Position numbers and translations under genes: made by a program | The notes under the pieces: generated by a model | Seen by the model: only the letters and a program-made list of their open reading frames with translations | Told to the model about the DNA's origin: nothing | Database searches by the model: none | Part shown: in pieces, positions 1-9,421 of the stretch | Layout of the letters: each line of letters opens with the position of its first letter | Numbering within the stretch: the first letter of the stretch is position 1 | Origin: Terfezia claveryi | Lineage: Eukaryota; Ascomycota; Pezizomycetes; Pezizales; Pezizaceae | Assembly: GCA_015179025.1 (NCBI GenBank) | Contig: WHUX01000466.1 | Location: 1-24,558 of the forward strand | DNA: 24,558 nucleotides | Direction: 5' to 3'

Positions 1-137
1 ATTCAAATACCATGCTGACACTCGAACAAGCCTGTTCGGGTGTCAAATAGCTCGCAAGTAAATTCAAATACCGTGCTGACACTCGAACAAGCCTGTTCGG
101 GTGTCAAATAGCTCGCAAGTAAATTAACGCCGTGACA
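1..137 (-). repeat. 3' LTR, partial: two 61-bp hairpin repeats plus terminus
   Basis: Two tandem copies of a 61-bp unit (1-61 and 62-122) are followed by the terminus 123-137, which ends in TGACA like the opposite LTR at 8100. Each unit holds a near-perfect hairpin: 12-base arms GACACTCGAACA and TGTTCGGGTGTC around AGCC, with one mismatch. On the element's own strand the LTR opens with TGTCACGGCG. The rest of the LTR lies outside the window. Confidence 0.85.
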
Positions 138-150
138 ATATCCCCTCCTT
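138..150 (-). other. Polypurine tract of the retrotransposon
   Basis: On the minus strand the 13 bases AAGGAGGGGATAT lie directly against the 3' LTR start (TGTCACGG). This is where gypsy elements carry the purine-rich primer for plus-strand DNA synthesis. Confidence 0.65.
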
Positions 151-3100
151 ACGGCCGAAGTCCCTTGAGGCTTAGTCTTCGTCTTCCGGCAATGGTCCTG
201 GTTTGCTCGGATTTCACCTGAGAAGTCATCAATAGCCTTGAGTTTGTTGATGTTTGTTGCCGGTTCCTAGTCTGGTCTTTCAAACCCTACCCATTTCACT
301 AAGTACTCTAATTTCTTCCTCCGAAGACGAGAATCCAAGATTTCTTCACATGCCACTCTTCCTCATTATCAACTATCACTGGTGGAGGTGGGGGATTGTA
401 TTGGCCCCAGGTAGGGGATTATTGTTTGCCGGGTCGAGAAGTGAAACATGCTGGACTCGATAATAATGCACACTAGCGGGGAAGTCGAGTTCGTATGCAT
501 AGGGGGATATGACCTTTGTGATCTTGTAGGGCCAATCCGTTTATGGTCGAGCTTTCTACTTGGCCGTTGTGTTGTAATGTACTGGCTATTAAACCAAACC
601 AGATCTCCCTCCTTGAATACTGGAGCATTATCTCGTCCTTTTCTGCTTGCTCCTGTTGCCGTGCCTGCACCCTAGCCATCTCGTTTTGTAAGTGTTCCGT
701 TATTTCCTTGATCTTCCGGCCACCTCTATAGCACTTCGCTCATCAGGTCGTATGGGCTTTTCCTCGAAATCAAATTGCCACAGTGGGTCATAACCATAAT
801 TCCAAAGAAGGGAGATGACCCAGTTGTTTCAGAAGCTTGATTATTAGCTGCAAACTCGGCGAGATGCAACCAGTTCTCCAGTTATCCTGCAAATAATTAA
901 CATACACCCGTAAATATTGTTCTAGAGTGGCATTGACTCGTTCGGTCTGGCCGTCAGTTTGAGGGTGAAACGGTGTGGACTGGAGAGGTTGAATCTTAAG
1001 TACTTGACAGAGAGCTTTCCAAAAGTGAGAGATGAATTGAGACCCACGGTCTGATACAATTGTTCTAGGAAGACCATGGAGGCGGAAGATATGCCGAGCA
1101 TATAGATCTGCTAATTGCTCTACAGTAGTGGTATCACGACAGGGAATAAAGTGCCGCATTTTAGTTAGTCGACATACTACTACCAAAATTGCGTTATATC
1201 CATTTGACTAGGGTAGCCCAATAATGAAATCCATGGAGATATCTTACCAAGCACCTTGGGGAATTGCGAGTGGTCGAAAATGCCGTATGGGGCATGTCGT
1301 GTCATTCGAGCACGTTGACAGGGGTGACAATTGCGTACATACTGATCAACATCCTTATGTATTTTTGGCCAATAATATTGTCGCGAGATAAGCTCAAGTG
1401 TCTTGGATGCCCTGGATGCCCCGCTGCTGGGATATCGTGATGGTCCTAGATTAGACGTAACTTTAAAGGCATATAATTTGGTACATATATCCGCCTACGA
1501 TATTTTAGCTTTCCATTATCCTCTTCACATTCGGCTAGCGAGATGTCCTTAGATCACTTCTCTCCTTGTTGCAGCTTAGCTAATGTCTTTCTTGGCAGTG
1601 GATCAACTTCAAAACCCCTATTAAACAAGTCCTCTAGTTCCAGCTCTTCTACTGTTGCATTGATTGTTAAATTGTGAGGTTTGAGAACGACTTGATTTTG
1701 AAACCTTATACGTTCATCTCCTTCCTTTGGAAGGTCTCCTGACCTTCTGTTAATGCATCTGGTTTTCCCCCTGCTTTACCTGGACGGTAAACTATCTTGA
1801 AGTTGAAGCGGGAGAGAAATTCTGACCATCGAGCTTGACGGCGGTTGAGGAGCTTTGTTGACATAAAGTATTCTAGATTTTGTGATCTGAGAGTACTTTG
1901 ATTGGATGGGGGGTGGATTCCAATTCAGCTCGCCATTCTTTGAAGCATCAGATAATAGCCATTAATTCCTTATCATAAATCTCATAGTTGCATTCAGTTG
2001 GTGAGTGCTTCTTAGAGAAGTAAGCAACAGGGTGAAGTATGCTATTATCGTCATATTGCGAAAGAATTCCAGCAGAAATGTAGTCTGATGCATCTGTTTC
2101 TACTATAATTTCACGGTCGGGATCAAAATGCTGGAGAACGGGAGCGGAAGTAAATGCTGTTTTAAGGTTTTGGAACGCCTTCTGGTATTCGTCGCTCCAA
2201 TGCCAGGTTGTATTTTTTTTTGTTAGTTTCATGATAGGAGCCACAATCTTGGAGAAGTCTTTGATAAACCGGCGATAAAAATTGGCGAATCCTAGAAAAG
2301 TATGAGCATCATGATGGTTAATTGGGATTCCCAGTCTATTACGGCCTTAACTTTAGCTGGATCCATTTGTATCCCTTCTGCTGAGATAATCATACCCAGG
2401 TAGTGGACCGTGGTCTTATGAAATTCACACTTCTCGGGTTTTAGGTAGAGGCCAGCTTTTTGGAGAGCTTGCAATACCTTGGTAACATGTGTTCGGTGTT
2501 CTTCGAGGGTATCACTATATATTAAAATGTCATCAAATAAGCCATACAGAAATTGTCAAGGAAGGGATGGAGAACATCATTAATAAAATGTTGAAGCTGG
2601 CAGGAGCATTTGTGAGGCCGAAAGGCATAACTAAGGTCTCATATAAGCCATAAGAGTTCGGAATGCTGTTTTTCATTCCTCTCCTTCTGCCATCCGGATG
2701 AGGTTGTAGGTGCTTCTAATGTCAAGAGCCATATAGTATCGTGCCTTAGAAAGTCTAGTCAAAGTCTCTGTATAAGGGGTAGTGGGTATCGGTTCTTGAT
2801 GGTACCATCATTAAGACCACGATAATCCACACAAAGACGCAAGGACCCATCCTTCTTCTTAACAAATAAGATAGGTGCACCTGTGGGAGATGAGGAGGCA
2901 CGAATAAATCCTTTGGACAGGTTTTCTTCCAGCCATACTTTAAGAGCCTCTAACTCTGGTTTTGATAGGGAGTATAGAGGTCCAAAAGGGGGAGTAAATC
3001 CTTCTTTAAGAGGAATTTTATGGTCGTAAGGTCGGTGGGGGGGAGGATTTCCGCAATAGCCTTCTTAAATAATGGAAGGAATTCGTAGTATTCAGAAGGC

Positions 3101-3878
3101 ACTAGTTCCTTGATCTTATCCTCCTCCGTCTTAGGTTGTTGTTCAGGATCTTTTAAAGCCATGTTAAGTTCGTAGATAGTTGTCCGGAAGGCTGTTTCCA
3201 CCTGCTTTGCTTTTTTAACTAGGCGACTAAAGGTTGATCCTGTAATAAGGGCAATTCCAGGGTTTTCTGGAACTGGAATTGAGATACCCTTTATGGTCGA
3301 GGGTTTTTCACAACAATGGTGGAGGCAAAAATCGGAGTCGAAAGTAACAGTGTTCTTAGTGAAACGAATATTCACATCATGACGTCGTAGCCATGGAAGT
3401 CCTAATACTATAGGGTAGTGGCCTAGTTTGGTAATAAACAGTGGAAGTTCCTCTTGGTGCTGATCAATTATTAGCTTTAGCTTGCTAATGTGTGTGATTG
3501 TCCCTGACTCGATTGGTCGCCCATCAATGACTTCTAGTGTTCGGGATTATTGAGTTTATAAAGGGGGAGTTGGTAATGGCTTGCAAATTCCTGGTCTATA
3601 AATGCATAACCCGTTGCTCCGCAGTCTATTAGGGCATGAGTAAGGATTCTGGAACCATTATCGTTTAATTCACAACTAACACAAGGTGATTCCCATCCAA
3701 AATTCTTCCTCTGAAGACTGCAAAGACGAACTGGAAATACTTAAAGAGTCCAGAAATTTATCCTGCCTCAACTTAGTGCCATCCCTCTGAGGTGAGGCTA
3801 CTCTTTTGCCTGTTTCCTAACTTCTAGTCCCTTATTCGTATTTTCCATAACTGTTTCAGCAACTTGTAGGGTACGTTT
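151..3878 (-). pseudogene. Degenerate chromovirus pol (protease, RT, RNase H, integrase, chromodomain)
   Basis: Read on the minus strand from right to left and across frames. Aspartic protease near 3560-3660 has the motif LIDCGATGYAFID. Reverse transcriptase spans about 2290-2960, with [19 protein letters not shown] near 2840 and a degenerate catalytic box LFDDILIYSD near 2520, where YADD or YLDD is usual. The RNase H and connection region at about 1950-2244 has [10 protein letters not shown] and ETDASDY. An H2C2-like zinc segment lies near 1300-1380 (NCHPCQRARMTR). The integrase core at 788-1186 has VSDRGSQF and [14 protein letters not shown] chromodomain tail near 235-330 has LEYLVKWVGFERPD followed by a TAG stop. 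At least half a dozen frames must be joined, so no polyprotein can be made. Integrase chromodomains are known to steer insertion to heterochromatin, which suits the AT-rich neighbourhood. Confidence 0.9.
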
Positions 3879-4437
3879 TTATACCTGTGGGCAAGTTCTA
3901 ACCCCATGTCCCATTCCTCCACAATAATAGCACCTCCCTTCAGCCATTCTCTTTGCTTTTTCCTCCGGAGATATCTTCTTCCTTCCTACAGACAAATCCA
4001 TGGGCCTAGGGTGAGTACCCGTGGCTGTAGAGGTAGAGGGAGTTTGGACTATTTGGGGGTTAACTGGAGTGGGAGCGGTAGGGCATGATATCATTCGGGG
4101 CGTTGGTCCAACACAATTACGCATTTAGGTTTGTAGCGTGCGGCGACGAGTATCTAGTCTTTGGCAGACCTCCACATACTCGTTAAACTCCGTGGGCTCA
4201 GGATGTATGGCGAGGAGATCTTATTGTAGTTGGTAGGAAAGTCCGCGCTTTAGTGCTGCCAACTTAGCTGTATTACCCCAACTCGTTTCAGCTGCATATC
4301 GTTGAAATTCGGCAAAATAGGCAGCGAACTCCCTGGCCCCCTGAATCATCATTTGTAGTTTGTACTCTGCGTTGGCTACTCAATTTGGATCGCCGAATGC
4401 ATTTTCGAGAATGGTAATAAGTGCTACTAGGTTGGTT
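3879..4437 (-). pseudogene. Retrotransposon gag, 3' half (CCHC zinc knuckle), cut by insertion
   Basis: This continues gag after the foldback insertion. The first residues after the junction read NLVALITILENAFGDPN and then meet TGA, where arginine is expected. They are followed by capsid-like sequence (EFAAYFAEFQRYAAE, LAALKRGLSYQLQ), another in-frame stop near 4222, and a further stop before the last segment. The C-terminal piece (3879-4124) ends in a zinc knuckle, CYYCGGMGHGVRTC, which fits CX2CX4HX4C, the nucleic-acid-binding motif of gag nucleocapsid. Joining 4437 to 6994 restores the codon order VNLTNLVAL, which shows that the two halves belong to one gene. Confidence 0.85.
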
Positions 4438-4698
4438 CATCAGCAAAAAAAATATTCGCGTCATGTGTCTTCCTGTGCGTCGGACGCACAGGACGCATGG
4501 GACAGGAACTTACAATCAGGACGCCAAACGCTTGGTGCGCCAGCGTCGGGACGCAACACTCGTGCGCACCAGCATCGGGATGCAACACTCGTGCGCACCA
4601 GCGCCCAGGACGCAACACAAGTGTGCTCCCACGCCTGGGACGCAACAGAAGCATGCTACTACGTCTTGGACGCAACATGAGACGGGCTGCTCGTCCCC
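4438..4698 (+). repeat. Left terminal and subterminal GACGC array of the foldback element
   Basis: After the 25-bp terminal repeat comes GC-rich DNA with many GACGC/GCGTC pentamers. It includes a degenerate tandem of about 30-38 bp in which GGGACGCAAC or GGACGCAAC recurs (about 4550-4680), with a repeated block CTCGTGCGCACCAGC. Subterminal repeats of this sort often bind the transposase. That role is inferred. Confidence 0.6.
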
Positions 4699-5563
4699 AA
4701 CGCTATAGGTTCCACGTCTGGCGTTGCTGAACCAGGGCCCCAAATCGCTCTCTTCTACAATGCACACCCGCTCACCGCTTGCATCTACGACGCTCTAACA
4801 TCAGCCAGCTATGTACCACTATTGCAGCCATTGAATATGCATGGAGCAGAAATATCCATTGTATTCGCTAAAATTATATACACAGAAGTATTGAGCAATA
4901 GATATATATATAGAACATGCAATCGCTGCTTCAATCGCTTTAATACTCGCTCTAATACTCGCTCTAACACTCGCTCTAATACTCGCTCTAACACTCGCTC
5001 TAATACTCGCTCCAATACTCGCTCTAATACTCGCTCTAACACTCGCTCTAATACTCGCTCCAATACTCGCTCTAATACTCGCTCTAATACTCGCTCCAAT
5101 ACTCGCTCTAATACTCGCTTTAATACTCGCCGTAATACTCGCTCCAATAGTCACTCTAATGCTAGCTGTAATGTGCTGGAATAGAGAGCGAAGGGAAAAT
5201 GCACGGGCAAGGGAGGTATATATACAGGAAAACGATAGTTGCCAAGGCCGACTGCTAAGGCCGACAATTTAGACTTTCCGAACACAATGAGATAAGGGAT
5301 AACAAGAGAAGTGGCATGACAGTGATCAATGGCGCTCAGCCTCCTTTCACCCGCGGGTGCCGTACTATTCAATGCCTGGCCTGGAAATAGTCATATTGGG
5401 CAATCGTAGTCATGGTATTGCGATATGTGCGGAGTTCACGCTTTGTTATATGTTTCGTAGGAATTCATGCATTCATGGGCTTATATATATATATGTGCGA
5501 GAAACTCGTGCTTTTGGAGACTTATATATATATATGCGAGAAACTCATGCTTTTGGAGACATA
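4699..5563 (+). repeat. Left arm of the large inverted repeat
   Basis: Starting at AACGCTATAGGTTCCACG, this arm reappears inverted at about 5990-6746 with only scattered differences. A clear demonstration is that the peptide from MPYYSMPGLEIVILGN onward can be read on the plus strand here (5357) and on the minus strand of the other arm (6123). The arm contains the 12-bp satellite, a unique stretch (about 5150-5460) and the first inward (TA)n repeat units. Confidence 0.9.
4936..5150 (+). repeat. 12-bp satellite, about 17 units (left arm)
   Basis: Tandem units of TAATACTCGCTC with C/T variants. Because the period is a multiple of 3 and the unit contains no stop in any frame, all six frames stay open and give artefactual peptides such as repeated SNTR, VLER or ASIR. 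Confidence 0.92.
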
Positions 5564-6005
5564 TAAGCCCGCGAATGCATGGATTTCTCGCATATATATA
5601 TATATGTCCCCAAAAGCATGAGTTTCTCGCACATATATATAAAAGTCTCCAAAAGCACGAGTTTCTCGCACATATATATATATATATGCACGCGAATGCA
5701 TGGATTTCTCGCATATATATATATATGTCCCCAAAAGCACTCGCACATATATATATATATATGCACGCGAATGCATGGATTTCTCGCATATATATATATA
5801 TGTCCCCAAAAGCATGAGTTTCTCGCATATATATATATATGTCCCCAAGAGCATGAGTTTCTCGCACATATATATATAAGTCTCCAAAAGCACGAGTTTC
5901 TCGTGCATATATATATATATGTCCCCAAAGCATGAGTTTCTCGCACATATATATATAAGTCTCCAAAAGCACGAGTTTCTCGCACATATATATATATAAG
6001 CCCAC
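5485..6005. repeat. Foldback loop: alternating (TA)n and 25-bp repeat units
   Basis: Runs of TATATATA alternate with a unit close to CCCCAAAAGCATGAGTTTCT followed by CGCA. Units from about 5580 to 5990 point one way and those at 5490-5565 the other way, so the turning point of the palindrome is near 5565 and the right side has been expanded. A longer subunit containing GCGAATGCATGGATTTCTCG occurs at least three times. Confidence 0.85.
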
Positions 6006-6746
6006 GAATGCATGAATTCCTACGAAACATATAACAAAGCGTGAACTCCGCACATATCGCAATACCACGACTACGATTGCCCAATATGACTATTTCCAGG
6101 CCAGGCATTGAATAGTACGGCACCCGCGGGCGAAAGGGGGCTGAGCGCCATTGATCACTGTCATGCCACTTCTCTTGTTATCCCTTATCTCATTGTCTTC
6201 GGAAAGTCTAAATTGTCGGCCTTACCAGTCGGCCTTGGAAACTATGGTTTTCCTGTATCTATACCACCCTTCCCGCGCATTTTCCCTTCGCTGTCTATCC
6301 CAGCGCATTACGGCTAGCATTAGAGCGACTATTGGAGCGAGTATTACGGCGTGTATTAGAGCGAGTATTAGAGCGAGTATTAGAGCGAGTATTGGAGCGA
6401 GTATTAGAGCGAGTATTAGAGCGAGTATTAGAGCGAGTATTGGAGCGAGTATTAGAGCGAGTATTGGAGCGAGTGTTAGAGCGAGTATTAGAGCGAGTGT
6501 TAGAGCGATTGGAGCAGCGATTACATGCTCTATATATATATCTATTAATCAATACTTCTGTGTATATAATTATTAGCGAATACAAGGGATATTTCCGCTG
6601 CGTGCATATTCAATGGCTGCAATAGTGGCTACGTACCTGGCCGATGTTAGAGCGTCGTAGATGCAAGCTGGTAGCGGGTGTGCATTGTAGAAGAGAGTAA
6701 TTTGGGGCCCTGGTTCAGCAATGCCAGACGTGGAACCTATAGCGTT
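5990..6746 (-). repeat. Right arm of the large inverted repeat
   Basis: This is the inverse complement of the left arm. It ends at CGTGGAACCTATAGCGTT, which pairs with the opening of the left arm. Small differences between the arms (for example shorter 12-bp satellite, GGCATTGC against GGCGTTGC) show that they have diverged and are not being perfectly homogenised. Confidence 0.9.
6320..6512 (-). repeat. 12-bp satellite, about 15 units (right arm)
   Basis: This is the inverted counterpart of the left-arm satellite, reading GAGCGAGTATTA on the plus strand. It has fewer units than the left arm, so unit number has changed since the arms were alike. Confidence 0.92.
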
Positions 6747-6993
6747 AACAACCTCAATTGAGTTGAGGACGCGATGGCAATGAGCTCTGACATCCAGACG
6801 TTGAGCTTATGTCAACCACCGTCCGGACGGCTTTTGGGGCCCCAATGGCGTCAGGACGCAGCGCGGGGCCCATTGTTGCGTCTGGATTGTAATGCAATAC
6901 CCCGGGGCATCCGGACGCACAGGACGCACAGGACGCAAAATCGTGTCCGGACGCTTGGTGGTGCGTCCTGACGCATATTTCTTTTTGCTGATG
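6747..6993 (-). repeat. Right terminal and subterminal GACGC array of the foldback element
   Basis: This faces the left array in inverse orientation. It is also rich in GACGC/GCGTC (for example three copies around GGACGCACAGG at 6912-6936) and ends in the terminal repeat 6970-6993. Beyond the terminal repeat it does not align base for base with the left array, so the symmetry here lies in the motif rather than in the sequence. Confidence 0.55.
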
Positions 6994-7561
6994 TTAGGTT
7001 CACCGTATCGTCTTCAACGTAAGGGGTAACCTGATCTAGGGCATCTTCAGCTAAGGAATTTACTGCTAGTCGAAGTTTTGCTTGTTCGTCACTATAAGTA
7101 GCAGCCTTTAGTCGTAGTTGGATAAGGAAAGGGCGCAGCTTATTTCGGTCTTTTCCAGAGAATTTTTCTGGGTTGGGTATCTTCTCCGAACGACCCCCTC
7201 CTTCTCCTGGTTGCAACCGAGCCAAAGTCGCATTGATAGCCCTCATATCTTCCAACTGCATTCGAAGCTCATTAATTACTGTCTCTTGAGTAGTTACTTC
7301 ATCTTGTAACTTTTGAGTGGCTGTGCGTAAGGTTGTGTCTTCTTGTTGCCGCGCAGTGAGTTGATTCATTAAGTTTGTTACTTGGGTTCGTAATCTTACG
7401 ACATCTTGTCGTTGGTCTGGTAGCCCTAGTAGCTGATCTAGTAGGGTAATGGTTTCATTGAGTATTCCGGTGTAGTCCTGGTTTGCTGAGTTCAATGCAG
7501 TTCGCAAACGAGGAACTAGGTCGACAATAGCGGCCGGCAATTCAACAACGGGCTGAGTCAT
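6994..7561 (-). pseudogene. Retrotransposon gag, 5' half, cut by insertion
   Basis: Starts at ATG 7561 (MTQPVVELPAAIVDLVPRL) and stays open for about 189 codons to the foldback junction, after which the frame runs on into element sequence. Residues about 60-118 look like a coiled coil (repeated Q, L and E heptads such as LRTQVTNLMNQL). Then come PNPEKFSGKDRNKLRPFLIQ and LRLKAATYSDEQAKLRLAVN, a segment typical of fungal Ty3/gypsy gag capsid proteins. The match stops at YVEDDTVNL, and its expected continuation is found at 4437. This half shows no stop, unlike the rest of the element. Confidence 0.88.
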
Positions 7562-7720
7562 TGTTCGTAGCTAGGGGTTGCGCTCAGTAGAGTGTATCGA
7601 CGCAACGTAGTATAACGGCGTAAGTCGATGGCTGTAGCTATAACTAAAGACGTGACTCCAAGGAGCGCACGAAGACGAAACTATAACCGTAGATTGGAGT
7701 ATCAGGACAAAAGGCAGAGT

Positions 7721-7731
7721 CTGTATTACCA
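7721..7731 (-). other. Candidate primer binding site
   Basis: On the minus strand TGGTAATACAG lies between the likely end of the 5' LTR and gag. Primer sites begin with TGG, complementary to a tRNA CCA end. No tRNA was matched, and the LTR boundary on this side is not proven. Confidence 0.3.
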
Positions 7732-7732
7732 A

Positions 7733-8100
7733 GTTATAATACAAGACGTTGCGTAAGGAACAAGAACAAGAAACGACAACTAAGGCTTCCTATATACACG
7801 ATTGCCGTGGCCAAAGGAGTGGCGCCCGACTAACTTGACGTCACCTGCGATTGCAGGTGATACTTTGCGATCCACCTCTCTAATCCCTTCTATATTAAGA
7901 CACTCGAACAAGCCTGCTGACACTCGAACAAGCCTGTTCGGGTGTCAAATACCTCGCAAGTAAATTCAAATACCATGCTGACACTCGAACAAGCCTGTTC
8001 GGGTGTCAAATAGCTCGCAAGTAAATTCAAATACCATGCTGACACTCGAACAAGCCTGTTCGGGTGTCAAATAGCTCGCAAGTAAATTAACGCCGTGACA
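7733..8100 (-). repeat. 5' LTR, approximate inner boundary
   Basis: The outer end is firm: 8086-8100 equals 123-137. Inside it lie two full 61-bp units (7964-8024, 8025-8085), one nearly full unit (ending 7963) and a further fragment at about 7899-7917, then unique sequence with a TATA-like GTGTATATAGG (minus strand, about 7793-7803) that could be the promoter. The inner end is set only by the candidate primer site. Confidence 0.65.
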
Positions 8101-9421
8101 TAGTATGCTTAATAATAATGTGTAAGCTAGATAGTTTATGATTGAAAGCTCGCTTATCTCATATAAGTTGTCCCTATATTAGTTTTTTATATAGGACAAT
8201 AGTCCTTCCTGTCAATTTATATGCTGAGTCTATTAATAGGTACTGACCGTATCTAAAAAAGTCTTCAGAATTCTGTGAAACCTCTATCTCAGCAAATACT
8301 TTAGTATCATATATAGAGCTAAGATATATGCATGAGAATCCGATAATTCGTCTGCAATCATTATACACTACTGTCACTTGAAGTCCATATTTTATCTTGC
8401 AGAAGTTATAATACTTAATAGATAGGTCAGTTGTAAAAGGTTTAGCTTTAAAGGGAAATAGGGTACCATTCAGTACACTAATACAGTCTTCCTACAATTT
8501 CCATCTAAAAGAAGATTTTCAAAGTTGAGACTTCATTTTAGCTCATTCTTCAGAATTTGGCTATTTTACTACCTGAGGCCATAATGCTACTAATGCTCTA
8601 ATAACTCTTTAGGTATATAAGACCATGCTCCCTTCAAAAATACTAAACACCTGTCCTATATTTGTTACTGCTAATTTACTAGACAATTCCACTCCAAACC
8701 TTGTAAGGCTACTACTACCTGTTTATGGATTGGGGCTTGAAGATATTGTGAATTATTATAAAAAATAACATTATCTTTAATCATCTTATAGATATATGTA
8801 AAACCACTCTTGCTCATCTTGAAAAGCTGTTCATCAGTAAGAAAAAAGTGGCATTGGGATGCCAGGTAGTGTCTCTAGGAGATAGAGTTGTCTCTGGTAT
8901 CTTTTGTATCTTTTATGTCTCCTAGGTGTCTCCTAAGTGTCTCCTATATATCTCCCAGTATCTCCCAGTATCTCCAGAAGATACTGGGAGACATTCTGCC
9001 AATCATGGAGATATACTTTATCTTCAATGGCATTACTATCTCTAGAGATACTGGAGACAAACTATTTTCTTTCCTAATATTAGAAATGATCTTCTAGTAA
9101 TGCTGGTATAATTTTCTCCTAAAACTCTTGAGATTTAGGTATTAGGGTTCTACTCATTAAATATTGGGTCATTATTAGATATAAGAGAAATATCAACTGT
9201 ATTTCCTTGAAAATGTTATCCTCATCTTCAACCCAAGATGGCAGTTCTGAAGAAAAAGTTGTCTCTGATATTAAAGTTGTTTTTGAAAGCTCTTTTAATG
9301 ATAATGGCCTAGCATCTATCTCTGTATCTATAGTATAAAGTGTATCTATAATAGCTTCAATAAGCACCTCAAATAATGTCATCCATCTTCTTGTCTCTTT
9401 ATCTTCCTCTATACCTACCAA
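8101..9421 (-). pseudogene. Degenerate PIF/Harbinger-like transposase (DDE_Tnp_4), truncated by the retrotransposon
   Basis: Several minus-strand fragments fit the fungal Harbinger-like transposase family. An N-terminal acidic segment spans 9119-9421 (LPSWVEDEDNIFKEIQ, YLIMTQYLMSRT), followed by EKIIPALLEDHF. Next comes FKMSKSGFTYIYKMIKDN with FYNNSQYLQAPIHKQ (about 8690-8830). Then comes the catalytic-core-like 8174-8377 with VYNDCRRIIGF, DTKVFAE and GQYLLIDSAYKL, and the last readable part AFNHKLSSLHI (about 8110-8140). That match is still running when it meets the LTR at 8100, so the chromovirus landed inside this gene. Many stops and an insertion near 8867-9064 make it non-functional. DDE_Tnp_4 proteins cut and paste elements with short inverted repeats. 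Confidence 0.8.
8867..9064. mobile_element. Candidate small GTCTC-rich insertion (MITE-like)
   Basis: This stretch begins TAGTGTCTCTAGG and ends CTGGAGACAAACTA, an imperfect inverted pair. It contains repeated GTCTCC/GAGAC motifs and a strong hairpin (CTCCCAGTAT pairing with ATACTGGGAG, about 8953-8991). It falls between two transposase segments that should be closer together. Boundaries and the TA target duplication are tentative. Confidence 0.4.

Larger units (their letters stand above)
4438..6993. mobile_element. Foldback-type non-autonomous transposon inserted in gag
   Basis: Terminal inverted repeats lie at 4438-4462 (starts CATCAGCAAAAA) and 6970-6993 (ends TTTTTGCTGATG). The flanks GGTTGG-TT and TT-AGGTTC rejoin to an unbroken gag reading, so the insertion is precise with a TT duplication (GTT if the terminal G is shared). 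Inside, from the ends inward, are GACGC-rich subterminal arrays, inverted arms of about 0.8 kb (4699 to about 5563, and about 5990-6746), and a repetitive TA-rich loop. No transposase or other protein motif is visible. The open frames inside are by-products of 3n-periodic repeats. Foldback elements are known as a structural class in eukaryotes. I cannot name this family. Confidence 0.88.
1..8100 (-). mobile_element. Ty3/gypsy chromovirus LTR retrotransposon, degenerate, with nested insertion
   Basis: The element runs on the minus strand: 5' LTR at the right (to 8100), then gag, protease, reverse transcriptase, RNase H, integrase and chromodomain, then the polypurine tract and the 3' LTR at the left, which is cut by the window edge. 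Both LTRs share 61-bp repeats and end identically (123-137 matches 8086-8100, closing in TGACA). The order PR-RT-RH-INT is that of Ty3/gypsy, and the integrase-linked chromodomain puts it among chromoviruses. Gag and pol carry many stops, several of the C-to-T kind (CGA to TGA in gag near 4382), plus frameshifts, so the copy is dead. Its right end interrupts a Harbinger-like transposase, and its gag is itself interrupted at 4438-6993. The target duplication cannot be checked because the left LTR is incomplete. Confidence 0.93.

Noticed and set aside
1..122. Regular 61-bp repeats with palindromes, superficially like a CRISPR array
   Set aside because: The whole unit repeats with no unique spacers, it lies in LTRs of a fungal retrotransposon, and the same units recur at 7899-8085.
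4809..5184. Long open frames on both strands (repeated VLER, ASIR, SNTR peptides)
   Set aside because: They come from a 12-bp satellite that has no stop in any frame. There is no conserved domain, and the same reading appears inverted in the other arm.
5481..6123. Open frames up to 195 codons with repeated YIYI and ARNSCF
   Set aside because: They translate (TA)n and 25-bp repeats in the foldback loop, and the opposite arm encodes the same peptide on the other strand, so this is palindrome and not gene.
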